DNA from: Balanoglossus misakiensis
Lineage: Eukaryota > Hemichordata
Length of the DNA: 64,000 nucleotides
Reading direction: 5' to 3'
NCBI GenBank assembly: GCA_040954595.2
Contig: CM082596.2
Location: forward strand, 2,542,001 to 2,606,000
The notes below the pieces were generated by a model, which was given only the letters and a program-made list of their open reading frames with translations, did no database searches and had not been told where the DNA came from. Both the position numbers and the translations under genes were made by a program. Below are positions 13,280 to 23,493 of this stretch, piece after piece. The number at the start of each line of letters is the position of its first letter. Position 1 is the stretch's first letter.

Positions 13280-13331
13280 ACAAATTTCCCACATTACATC
13301 ACCAATTATCATTTATAAAGTTTTGCATCCA

Positions 13332-16300
13332 TTAGATTTCTGCAATAATGTAAGCATCAGCCAAACTGCCTTTCCTCATGTCGTGGAGTTGATCACCTCG
13401 TGGAGGCAAGGCCAGTAGGGCGTTGGCTGTCTTCAGACTTAAGAGACGACTGCTTCTCTGGCTTCCGGTACTGGTGGCACTGGGTACCGGATCATCCGGG
13501 GACCACTCCAGAACCACCCGGTGGAATTCCGGCCTGTAGTCTAATCTCACGTCGGATGATATCTGGGAATGAGAATTCAGAGTTTGTTTAAATCTAAAAC
13601 TGAAAAGTGTCAATCATAGTGGAGGGGGTTGGTATGAGTTCTCTTTAGCTGTATGTAAACTTGAATTTGTGTGATTATCATACACAGAGAAAATTCTTTT
13701 CGCACCTTGGCCTTGACCTTGGTGAGCTGAGGTTTTGGATGACCCATCATTTTCCTCAGGGAGGGTACGACAAACAGATTGCAGCATACAACACCAGACA
13801 CAGGATTGCCTGCAAAAATAAACAGTAGAATTAGAAAAATATATATGATTGAAAGCCAATATAAAAACAAGAGCATGGTTGACAGCAAAACTGCAGTCTT
13901 AAAATATTTTCATATTTCTGACTGATATGATGATTTTACTTACCTGGAAGGGCAAAGAACAGTTTCTTTTGTCCATTATATTCCAGAGTAGCAAATGTGG
14001 TGGGTTTCCTACAAGACACAAGAAAATGCAAATCACAGATTTATACATTTCTGACAATAATGTCAGAGGGAAACTAATTCGGCGATTTGCCAAAAATCAA
14101 CTCACCCTGGCTTGAGAAAGACTCTCCCAAATGCAACAGTGGCACCCAACTTGACTTGCAGAACATGTTTGAGGTAGTCCTTCTCACCCATGGACACACC
14201 ACCAGTTGTGATGACCACATCAGCTTTCTCCAGGGCTCCCTTCATGGTCTCTTCCAGTGATTCTACACTGTAAGGGATAGATTCATTTACAGTGAAACTA
14301 ATCAATCAATCAATCGATCAATCTATCAGTAGTTAATTCTCCTATCAAACACCCTCTCTAAGAACTCAGCAGACACATTGTGTGGGTTCTCACCTGTCTT
14401 TGGCAATGCCTGCATCCACTGTGGTGTACCTGTGTTGTTTCATGAGTGCCAACAGAGTTGTTCGGTTGCTGTCATAAATGTGGCCCTCCTTCAAAGTTTC
14501 TTCTGGCTCGGCCAACTGTAATATAACAAGGAAATCTATTATTGGTATTGACCTCTGCATTGGTGCATGATCTTGGACCCTGTAAAATCTGGCAGATATA
14601 GGGGCTTTAAACTTTCACACTTGCCTCATTTCCTGTTGACATGACAGCCACGATTGGCTTGGAATGAACCTTGACCTTTGTGACACCAACCGAAGCCAAT
14701 AACCCGAGTTCTGAGGGTCCAAGCTTGTTTCCCTGTCTGAGAATGGTTTCTCCCTGCTTGATGTCCACTCCAGTAGGTCTAGAAGTTCAAGCAAATTTTT
14801 AATGACAAGAAAACTCTTTATTGTCTTAAACTAATACCATGACATAGCTGAATATTCACCAAGGAATCATATGCCTTCTTACCTGATATCCTGACCAACT
14901 TTTGGTTCTTTCAAAATGCGAACTTCCAGTTCAGTGCATCCCTACATGAAGGTCAGAAAGATGACATCACGGTGAAATAAGAGTACATCAAGAAATCTGA
15001 TAGGTTCCTTGTCTTTGTCTGTAACCAGAGCAGTGTGTCAGTAAACAGGCGCTGTTTTACTCTGAAGTATACCTGCTCTCATACTCACATCATCTGCATC
15101 CTTGATCAGTTGAGTGTCTTCAACCTGCACGATGGCATCAGCCCCAGGGGGCAAGGGAGCCCCAGTTGTGATTCTCATAATCTGACCTGATGTAATCTTT
15201 CTGGTTGGCATATCCCCAGCAGTGCTGTCACTAACAACTTGTCGCACACCTGCACCATCAGAAGCTAAGCCAATGAGAAATTCCAGTTAGAAGCTAATCC
15301 AAAGAGATGACAATTAACTAACATTAACTAACAGGCATGAATGACTACTTAGGTAAATATACTTGATCAAGAACAGTTTTGCTATTGAGTGTACAACCAG
15401 GTGAGGTGCCCCATGCACTGACCAATCACGGGCGTAATTCTGAAATACTAACCAATCACAGCATAGCCATCTTTGACAGAGGCTGGAAATGGTGGCACAG
15501 ACACTTCAGCAAGCACATCACTGGCCAAGATATAACCCAGAGCACCTGTCAAAAAAAATCATTTCAAAATACATTATACAGTCAAGCCTTTCAACATGAT
15601 GGGCTGTGTGAAGTTTGTCCTGTGCCACATGAGAATGTCCTCTCATATTAAGGGCATAGCCACCCATGATCTCACAGGGTCTCATGCAGTATAGTAAATG
15701 GTCTATTCTCAGTGTTCAAAATAATGGTGTGTTTCCTCCTCTTACCCTTGGTATCCCTAGTTTCTGCTCCCAGTACTGGTGTGTTCTCCATCACTCTCTG
15801 CAAAGCCTCTTCAAACGTGATCAGTGGATATGGCGAATGTCTTGGACGTCTTGCCACCTTTTCGACATCGTGGCTGTGATGGCCTGTAAAACAATGTATT
15901 TGTTTCAGTTCTAGAGTTGATCTGAATGACTTCAGTGGATCAGTTGAAGACTGATTAACTTCTTGAAGAACATTCTCCTCTGTACATGTGAAATGAATGC
16001 ATCATAAACTGATTATTTTTACACACCACCTGCATATTCTTGCTGTTCAGGGTCACCGTGATGATGGTGATCATCTCTGCCTCGACCTCTGCGATGCCGG
16101 GGACTGTCTCTGTCTTCATTATGACCTCGTTGGTTTCTATGGCGTTCACTCTTCACTCTATGATGATGGTGGTCATCTTTTCCATCATGACCTCTGGGGT
16201 CGTCACCATGGGAATGGCGGCGACGCTGATGATGATGGCGATGGTCCTACAATAGACCAGTGATCTTTATTGTAAACTAGCTATGCCAACTTTAAAGCAT

Positions 16301-19300
16301 TTTCACTTGATTTTCAAAACAGATTAGAACCATGTTGATCATTTCAGTTGATAACGTGTTGAGTAGACATGCATGAGCACACTGTCATTTTTTCCAACCC
16401 AAATATTCAGCAATATTGTACTGCTGACCTCACACTCATTCAATGATCAAACACAGAGTTTATAATGGCTAGACATATTTTGGTTTATTTCTATCAACAG
16501 TACAGTATGTTTCACAAAATATGGATGCTTTGTGTGTCCCATTGTTGATACAAATTTAAGAGATACCAACATGGCAGTAGGTGTATCTCATCTACTCAAA
16601 ATAATGTACTCTTTTTTCCTTCATTATGTTTTCTTTTTTGACATAAACAGGAAATTCAAATGATACAATGAACTATATTATATAATGTCTGGAGGTAAAA
16701 AGGAGTAAAGGTAAAATCTAGGGTATAAATCCAGGTACTCAGTTTGTGCATATCTATGCATGCTTATTGTAAAATCTAAAAATATTTTTCTTAAAAAGAA
16801 GCTGCTTTTTGAAAACACATTACAAATAAGTTATAGGTTTCAGCTTTAAGATATCCAACAAGTCAGAATTGGATATCACATAATCTGGTCAATAAAGATG
16901 TTGCCGTTTGCATTTCAGTTCAAGCCTCATCATCTGCCTCTGAAGACGAACTTGACCCCACGGGACATTCAATGCTCTCCAGGGCTTGCATCGCTGTTCT
17001 TGGTCTTGACCTTTTTCTCCTTTGACTCTCACCTCTTCTACCGCGCCCGCCTTTATCTGTTGCCGTAGTGACACTGGAATTATCGCCCTCTGTCTTCATG
17101 GCTTTGGGTACCACCTTCTGCGGTTGTTTAACTTTCCTGTGTTTGGGCTTCTTGGTTGCTTTTGATCCTTTCTTGGCCGGTGAGCTGGCGTTTCCGGCAT
17201 TGGACGAATTGCTCTCGTGGGGGCTACCTCCTGCCCCAGTCTGGCTATCTTGCTTCTGGGTCTGACCTTGTGCGTCCTTCACGCTGTAGCTAACGTCCCT
17301 TCTCCTCTTCCTCATCCCGGAGATGAAGAAAGAGACCCTCTGCTTGGAGATGGATTTCACCTTCTCCACGGATGCCGGGTGCGACTTCAACATTCCGTAA
17401 ATGTCCTTGGGAGACTGGCGGTCACAGCGCGACATAATCACGTCTCTCACATCCTGGTCAAGACGCAGACTTTCCTTGGGAGGAGGGTTCCATTGGACTG
17501 GGCTGTCTTCAGGAATGTGACTGCCTGTAATCTTGACTCTCCAGTGGTCTAGGTCACTCAAGAAAATCTTTAGTGCAATTAGAAGTGAACAGTTGTGTCG
17601 ATCTTGTTTGTGGGCAACTCCTTTACAACCTAAAAGAAATACAAAATACAGTAAATATCATGTACAGTTATTCACAAACAAAAAAGATAATATCACATAA
17701 ATTATTTCATTGTTGTTGTGTTTTCAAGTCAAATTTCAGTATTTTCAGTGCAAGGGTGGAATGTACCATATTTACTGACCTGGCATACACTTTCCATAGC
17801 CCCCACAACCTCTCTTACAGTTGCCATGTCCGGGACACCACAGATACCATGCCACGACATACTGATCACGTTGCTCATTGCTCTGTATTTTGCGAACACG
17901 CTTCAGTCCTTCCTCTGTGGCTACAAATCGGTCGTCTACGCGGTTGCGTTCGTGAACATGCTGCCCTCGCTGCCAGCTCCCTTTGTCGATGGCACCGTCG
18001 TCTCTCCTCATCGTCACGAGGTTTCGCTTGACATCGCGTTTTCCGCGGTTGAGCGTCATGTCCTTGAAGAGGTCGTGAGTCTTGAGGAAATTTTTGAGTG
18101 GCTGTCCCACTGGTACCTCCGTGTAGTCCTTGCACGACTTCCATGAAATTCTCTCGCTTTTGCCGGATGACACTGTGCTTTCTTTCTTCTTCTGTTTCTT
18201 GCTGCGTTTTCTGTCTGTTTCAACGTCAGGTTCGTCAAATTCAAACACATCCACGGCGCTTGCTGTCTGCTGATTGGCCACCCCTTGTTGAGTCGCATCA
18301 TGCGTGTCCTCTCTATCTTCGTTCTCCACACTTGTGTTCGGATTGTCGTCACTTCTTGTGTTAGGGAAGTCGGGATCTTCCGTAATGGACACTCGGATCA
18401 CATCTTCCTCCGGCACAATCCAGTAATGCTTTCCTGTTAAATTTTCAACTTGTTGGATGCCTGCGCCGTCGAAACTCTTCGTATTGGGAATTCTTTCTGA
18501 TTGTTCAGAGGACGGGCCCAAACAGGGATTTGACGTTTCTGAATGCTGTGGTGAAAACTCATCACCGTTTGCGGGGTGAATTTGAACCGGGTAGGCTGAC
18601 TTTATAGGCAGCGGTGTAGCAGATTCACTCTGTCTTGAAGGACAAACATGTCTTGAAACGACTGGCTGATTAAGAATGGTTATGTCTGCTTCGCGACTGT
18701 CACAGAATTCTGTCACCTCATCTGCTGTGTTTCTTGTATCTGATTCTGTGTCTTCGTCAGCTGGGGGATTATCTGTGGTCTGATCGACAATGGGTGACAG
18801 TCAGCGTATTCAAGCAGTGAATGAACATCTTGAATGATGCATCAGGGGAGTGTAAGATATTGTAGAGTTTAGTTACCTGTTGGACTTCAACGTGAGTTGT
18901 TTCCACCTTCTTCTTATTGTCACGTAACAGATGAATTGCGTGGGGCAAGGCTGGTAAGATGATCTCAAAACATTCCTGTAGTGACAGTGAGAAACATTTA
19001 TGAAGTATGTGTATCAATATTAAGGACACATCAACTTTCCCTAATATTTTGGTATAAAGTGGAATTCCAAATGCCCCTTGAGTCTCTATTCGTGTACACG
19101 TTATTTGATGACACACACATACCTGTGATCCTTTTGCACTTCCGGGCAGATTGACGATGAGAGTCTTCCCACGAATCCCACACACTGGTCTGTGGAGATA
19201 AACAACAGAAAATACATTGATTTCTATGGTAAAGATGGATTCAAAACCGGCCCATTGCATTCATATACACGTTTATTGAACACAGACAAAACATAGAGTA

Positions 19301-20800
19301 GCGCCTGTTTACCTTGACAACATTGCCATCTGTGTGATTCTCAATGATCCTATGAGCATAGCCGTTGCCATACCTGGGCATTCTTTCTCTATCACTGCCT
19401 TGGTTGCCTAAAAGATAACAGATCCCATGATATAGATTTAACTACTGATGTTCACTTGAAAATTTCTGATTGCATGTTCTGGGACATGTACAGATAATAA
19501 TAAAACATGTCCTTGAGTGCCTAAAAGTTACCACCAGAAGAAACAGGTTCGGTGAGATAGTAAATGTGATGAACTGTCCTCACCTCAGGAGTAACATCTC
19601 TGGGAGCAAAGCCAGTTCCACCAATTGTGAGTATCAGATCAGTCTGCAGATTGTCACTCCAGTCGATCAATGTCTCCTTGATTTTTGTGGTGTCATCAGG
19701 AACAATGGCTTGAACTGCAACTACTGCATTGAGGCTGGAAATCAACAAAAAGTAGCGATTATGGAAATTAACTAGGGAATTATAAATTAAAACTCAGCTT
19801 GCCTAATGTATTGTATTTACAAAAAATATAGTAACTCTTTCTCCACCATGATTTGGTCCAACTCCATTGTTCTCGATGGGGTGAAAAAAGGAAACTACTT
19901 TACCTCTTCTCATGTTTCACCAACTTGCACAGATTGGATCCACTTTTGTCTTCAGCTTGACCCAAAGAGCACCTGTCGCTGGCTGTTGCCAGGCAACAAA
20001 GATAGAGATGCAAAGCTCAGTTGATTCAGTTATGAAGAACTGCATGCACCTATTTTATTTGTGTACATCCATACAATCTCCTGCTCAGTTGATGATGATA
20101 GCCACAGCACATCCATATCGTGCTACAAACAACATCATCAACCGAGCAGAGATATTATCTTAAAATTATGGACTTATATTTCTATCGCCTCCCCCCCCCC
20201 CCAAAAAAGTTTTTTTTTCCTCCTCATGATCACACAAAAAATTGTGTCAAGAACTTGTAGACGAAAGTTACAAAAAACATCAAAAAGTTTTATATTTCAA
20301 CCACACCTTTGTCACATTCCTTACATGTCAAAACAAACACATTGTATATATTAATAAATAACAATAAAATATGCAAATGACGAGCACTGTAAACTAATGG
20401 TGCCAAATACAGTTTTAACAATAAACAAAATAGTTGTCACTAGGTATGTAGTATGTATGCCAATCGGGGCCTTACACCACTGTTAACAAATCGATGATGC
20501 ATACATGACTAGTATTTACAGTTTGCTCAGCTCGATCGCGAATGAACACGTGAAATAGACACGGGCGGAGTTAGGCGAAGCCATCATCGTCGCGTTGTTA
20601 TGCTGTAACATACAGTTAGGCATTAGCTGTGTAATTAACATGTCGCCAAGAGTTCAAATAATCGGGGTGAAACAGATGTATGACCGTAAGATAACGCAAT
20701 CGCATTCGGGATTATAATATTGACTGGACGGCGGGTCAACCTTACCGGTTAATATGCCAATTCTCATTCGATCGTCGTCTACGCTCTGATCGTGCGCCAT
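13332..20800 (-). CDS. GPHN: Gephyrin (MogA-MoeA fusion)
   Basis: Gephyrin makes molybdenum cofactor (G domain adenylylates molybdopterin, E domain inserts molybdate) and in animals scaffolds glycine and GABA-A receptors. Seventeen coding exons in transcript order: 20800-20746, 19982-19904, 19734-19584, 19407-19313, 19189-19123, 18975-18877, 16246-16030, 15883-15746, 15545-15453, 15264-15089, 14941-14883, 14778-14625, 14515-14394, 14267-14106, 14008-13944, 13809-13706, 13562-13332. All phases agree: 2,067 nt, 688 residues (human about 736). The ATG at 20800 gives a product starting [18 protein letters not shown]. The G domain (1-182) has [13 protein letters not shown] at 83-95. The linker (183 to about 271) is His/Arg-rich. 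The E domain (about 272-688) has SVKDGYAV at 323-330, [12 protein letters not shown] at 524-535 and LPGNP at 576-580, so both active-site regions look intact. The intron after exon 12 uses a GC donor (GAG then GCAAGT at 14624-14619). Exons 16920-18779 lie inside intron 6 and may form an alternative 3' end. Confidence 0.97.
16030..16246 (-). other. GPHN: Gephyrin exon 7: histidine/arginine-rich linker
   Basis: This 217-nt exon encodes about 72 residues between the G and E domains: several His runs (HHHH at two places), Arg and Asp, beginning [16 protein letters not shown] and ending EQQEYAG. Vertebrate gephyrin linkers are Pro/Ser/Glu-rich and carry partner-binding sites; this one has a very different composition. 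The frame is fixed by phase agreement with exons 6 and 8. It may bind metal, which would suit a metal-cofactor enzyme, but that is inference. Confidence 0.85.
16484..16489 (-). terminator. Candidate polyadenylation signal for the alternative gephyrin 3' end
   Basis: TTTATT on the plus strand is AATAAA on the minus strand. It lies about 430 bases past the stop at 16920 and before gephyrin exon 7, so a transcript ending in the alternative exons could finish here. Confidence 0.3.
16920..18779 (-). CDS. Alternative terminal exons of gephyrin or nested gene, Cys/His-domain protein
   Basis: Two exons: 18779-17780 (1,000 nt; acceptor GATCAG, donor GTCAGT) and 17548-16920 (629 nt; acceptor CCTAG, stop at 16920). 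Exon A is Asp/Glu/Ser-rich, then has the basic tract [12 protein letters not shown] and ends in a Cys cluster, [17 protein letters not shown] (spacing 5-3-5, with a His). Exon B starts [15 protein letters not shown], has a probable helical segment, then Lys/Arg/Ser-rich tails. This looks like a nuclear, possibly zinc-binding DNA-binding domain, perhaps transposase-derived. I do not recognise the family. Exon A has no ATG for about 215 codons and an in-frame stop just upstream of its acceptor, so it cannot begin a protein. It starts in phase 0, and gephyrin exon 6 ends in phase 0. Joined to gephyrin exons 1-6 it gives 2,175 nt, 724 residues. A separate nested gene with an unseen first exon remains possible. 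Confidence 0.65.
19832..19890. mobile_element. Short copy of an intronic MITE-like family
   Basis: This shares the core CCATGATTTGGTCCAA plus TCCATTGTT with copies at 45392-45480 and 50864-50958. It starts near TAACTCTTTCTCCACC and ends GGGGTGAAAAAAGG, which are imperfect inverted ends. Its middle is deleted relative to the other two. It lies in gephyrin intron 2. Confidence 0.55.
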
Positions 20801-21918
20801 ATTGTTTTCTGGCCCTGGTCAGTTGCAGGAGCGCCCTCATTGTCAGACCCGGCTAGCTGACATTGATATGTACATTGATATGTACATGTGAGTTTGATCA
20901 GGTCATTCGTTTATTTCTGAGACGAGTGAGAGTCCCAGGGCTTGTAAGTAATCGCTCATATCACCAGAGAAGAGTAGAAAGGAAAGGTATGTATGGACGA
21001 TCATCCTGAACCTTGCGATTAATCGTTATGTTTGTGTACGAACAAGGGAACCCGGGGGCGAAATTTGAGGGAACCGTGGCTCGAAGTTTTCACGTGTCTA
21101 CCGCTGGGGTTGCTGCAGTTTTTTTAGCATCACAACTCCCCTTGACGATTTTTGTTGTAAACACAAAAATAGTCAGGGGGAGTTGTGGGGCTACAAAACT
21201 GCAGCAACCGCTGGGGTAGGCTTGATGTCCAAGATTCAGCCCAATACCAGGGGTTTTGTTTGCCATTTTTGGGATTGGCTGTTACACCCCCCGGTTGCCA
21301 TTAGTGCAACCACTCAAGTTCACGTGGTGTCAACACGTGAAACTGCACTGGTCAATGACCTTCTCCATATTGCGCAAATGGAATGTACTGAATATCGATT
21401 TTTTCCATAGTGTAGTTGAAGAAACAGAGTGGTTGTATAATTTATTGTCTGAGTCAGTTGATAAGAAACACACATTGTATAAATTGTTGCAAGTCTCACA
21501 AAGACAATTTGACTGGAGGAAAGTGAATGGGTTGTAATTCTAAGGGTGTCATCTTTTGTGTAGTCCCTTTTGTACATTTCTAATTCAGTTTGCAAATTTG
21601 CAAAATTAAATGTGTTTTAAAAACCACCCATAATATGAAACTGGAACTAGTCTTGTGTCAAAAGCACCAGACTGTCATGTGTCCATAACATCATTTCCTC
21701 ATTTGGCAATGTGATGTTGATCGCTTCAACACACTTCTGTCATGCAATTTCTGCCCTGGAGTACTTCCTTGTTTCACTTTTGCACATGATTTGAGGGATT
21801 TCCAATGATCATTGATTGATACAATGCAAGTGTAATTGGCAGATGCGTCAGTTGTACTAGCTGGGCAAGTAAAAGAAGCAGGATAAAACAAGTGCATATT
21901 TTTGTCTTTTGATTTCAG
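20801..21918. promoter_or_regulatory. Divergent promoter region between gephyrin and the ZIP gene
   Basis: Gephyrin reads left from 20800. The ZIP coding exon begins after a splice acceptor at 21918 (GATTTCAG), so ZIP must have an upstream non-coding first exon here; GT donors near 20944 (TTGTAAGTAA) and 20985 (AAGGTATGTA) are candidates. Part of the interval is occupied by the foldback element at 21111-21206. Nothing else coding is visible. Confidence 0.5.
21111..21206. mobile_element. Foldback/MITE-like hairpin with 11-bp flanking direct repeats
   Basis: The 96-bp element begins TGCTGCAGTTT and ends AAACTGCAGCA (perfect 11-bp inverted ends). The pairing continues inwards through CACAACTCCCC/GGGGAGTTGTG and TTTTTGTT/AACACAAAAA to a tiny loop, so nearly the whole element is one stem of about 45 bp. 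It is flanked by ACCGCTGGGGT at 21100-21110 and again at 21207-21217, which looks like a target-site duplication. A small-RNA hairpin is the alternative reading. Confidence 0.65.
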
Positions 21919-21962
21919 GAAAGTTTACTTGGCTTCTGGATATATCAAGTTATTAGAGGAAA

Positions 21963-22979
21963 ATGGATGTGGTGACAGCAAAAGTAATAGCACTGTTTGT
22001 GTTGTTGATAGAAGTTCTAATATTTGGTTTTATACCTCTGGCATTTGTTAATGCTGTGAAGTCCCAGGATCAGTTTAGTTTGACCAGACGGATCATCAGC
22101 TGGCTGAGTTGTTTTGCCGGAGGCGTCTTCTTTGCCACCAGTATGCTCCACATGCTTCCTGAAGTCCGGGAATTGATCGAGCACGGCCTGGAAGGGATGG
22201 GAATCCATTCCCACTTTGCCCTGGCGGAGTTTGTGACTGCTATTGGCTTTTTCGTGATCCTGGTCACTGAGACTCTGGCGATGTTTTGCCACAAGCAAAG
22301 CGAAACGCCGGCTCCGGCAAAGTCGGGTGGAAATCATCGGATAGAGGATGCTGCCACCTATGGCGCTGCTTCAGAGCGTGTCTCACTTTTTGAGGAAGCA
22401 GAAGGGAATCCAAAGGATGCAGCGGAAGGAGACTCGCCATCGCCCGGTCAATCGCAGGAATGCGACTTGGTGGTAGAAGAGACCAATGAGCATGTACACT
22501 TTGACACTGGCGGTTCAGCCCTCCGATCGATCATGTTCCTGCTGGCACTCTCCCTCCACTCTGTCTTCGAGGGAATGGCTGTGGGACTGCAGCGCGACGT
22601 TGGCGGCACCTTCGAGCTGTTCCTGGCCATCGCTCTCCACAAAGGAATCGTGGCCTTCAGCTTTTCCCTGAACCTCATCCAGAGCAACCTCAGCAAAGCT
22701 GGAATGATCGGCTCCGTCATCACCTTTGCCATCATGTCACCCATTGGCGTAGCCATCGGTATTCTCGTCAGCTCCACCACGGCCACCGGCCCGGAAGCGG
22801 AATTCGCCAACGGAATGCTGCAGGGCCTGGCTACTGGCACCTTCCTCTATGTAACATTCTTTGAAATTCTTCCGCACGAACTGAATGTGAAACGGGACGA
22901 ACTTCTCAAAGTTTTATTCATAATTTTCGGCTTTGGCTTGATGACGGTTATTGACATAGCGGTGCCACACAGCCATTGA
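21963..22979 (+). CDS. ZIP-family (SLC39, ZIP-II type) zinc transporter
   Basis: Single coding exon, 338 residues, closest in layout to vertebrate ZIP1/2/3. It should import zinc into the cytosol across the plasma membrane. Eight hydrophobic segments are visible: three N-terminal, a long variable cytoplasmic loop (about 105-185), then five. TM4 has SLHSVFEGMAVGLQ with His199, and TM5 has ALHKGIVAFSFSLNL with His226, the paired His/Glu/Gly signature of the metal site. The loop is poor in the HxHxH repeats of many ZIPs but keeps EHVHF. The protein ends in a short tail with two histidines, as usual. A splice acceptor at 21918 puts a 44-base leader in the same exon. AATAAA signals follow at 23192, 23424 and 23443. 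The paralogue (ZIP1, 2 or 3) cannot be decided by eye. Confidence 0.95.
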   Translation: MDVVTAKVIALFVLLIEVLIFGFIPLAFVNAVKSQDQFSLTRRIISWLSCFAGGVFFATSMLHMLPEVRELIEHGLEGMGIHSHFALAEFVTAIGFFVILVTETLAMFCHKQSETPAPAKSGGNHRIEDAATYGAASERVSLFEEAEGNPKDAAEGDSPSPGQSQECDLVVEETNEHVHFDTGGSALRSIMFLLALSLHSVFEGMAVGLQRDVGGTFELFLAIALHKGIVAFSFSLNLIQSNLSKAGMIGSVITFAIMSPIGVAIGILVSSTTATGPEAEFANGMLQGLATGTFLYVTFFEILPHELNVKRDELLKVLFIIFGFGLMTVIDIAVPHSH

Positions 22980-23191
22980 AAGTCAAGTTCAAAGTCATTT
23001 CATTGCCAGTGACTAAGAAAGTCAACCAAGGTCAAAGTCATCAGATTATCCCAGTACCGTGCTATTTACAAGAAGAAATTTGTTTTTCACAAACCTTGGC
23101 AGAAAACATCTATTTTATACATCATGATTCTGAGAAACACTTGTTTAGCTTGATATATGGTCAATTTTATAATTGAAAATCTTCAATAAGT

Positions 23192-23448
23192 AATAAAAAC
23201 AGTTTCAATTCTCAGTAAGCTTTTACCAAATTAACTTTTTGTATGACTAAATGTTTCTTTTATAAAATCTTTTATACATAACTGCCTTGAAGAATTTTTT
23301 TAGACAAATATTTTAGGAATCTTAGATAAATTTAGTGAGTGAATGTATTGTGAGAAAACAGCTTGCCTTTACAGGATTTATAAATAACGATTTGGACTTT
23401 TGAAGTTTTTTTAGCTTTTACTGAATAAATATACTTTGAAACAATAAA
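23192..23448 (+). terminator. Polyadenylation signals of the ZIP gene
   Basis: AATAAA occurs at 23192-23197, 23424-23429 and 23443-23448, 213-464 bases past the ZIP stop. The last lies 46 bases short of the AVEN stop codon on the other strand, so the two convergent 3' ends may overlap. Confidence 0.5.
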
Positions 23449-23493
23449 AAGTGCATGTAATCATTTTGGATCATGTTTTCATGTATGGGTGAC

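Noticed and set aside
15997-16263. Met/Asp/His-rich plus-strand frames over gephyrin exon 7
   Set aside because: They are the antisense of the CAT/GAT-rich linker exon, whose minus-strand frame is phase-locked to exons 6 and 8.
17780-18716. Exon A as an independent gene starting at the GTG at 18716
   Set aside because: A GTG start is not credible in an animal nuclear gene; the frame is open upstream to a splice acceptor and has no ATG for about 215 codons.
20187-20218. Poly-C/poly-A/poly-T tract (also poly-C near 31991, 41417 and 63796)
   Set aside because: Homopolymer runs common in this genome; nothing indicates function.
22448-22840. 130-codon minus-strand frame under the ZIP gene
   Set aside because: Antisense shadow of the hydrophobic ZIP coding sequence.
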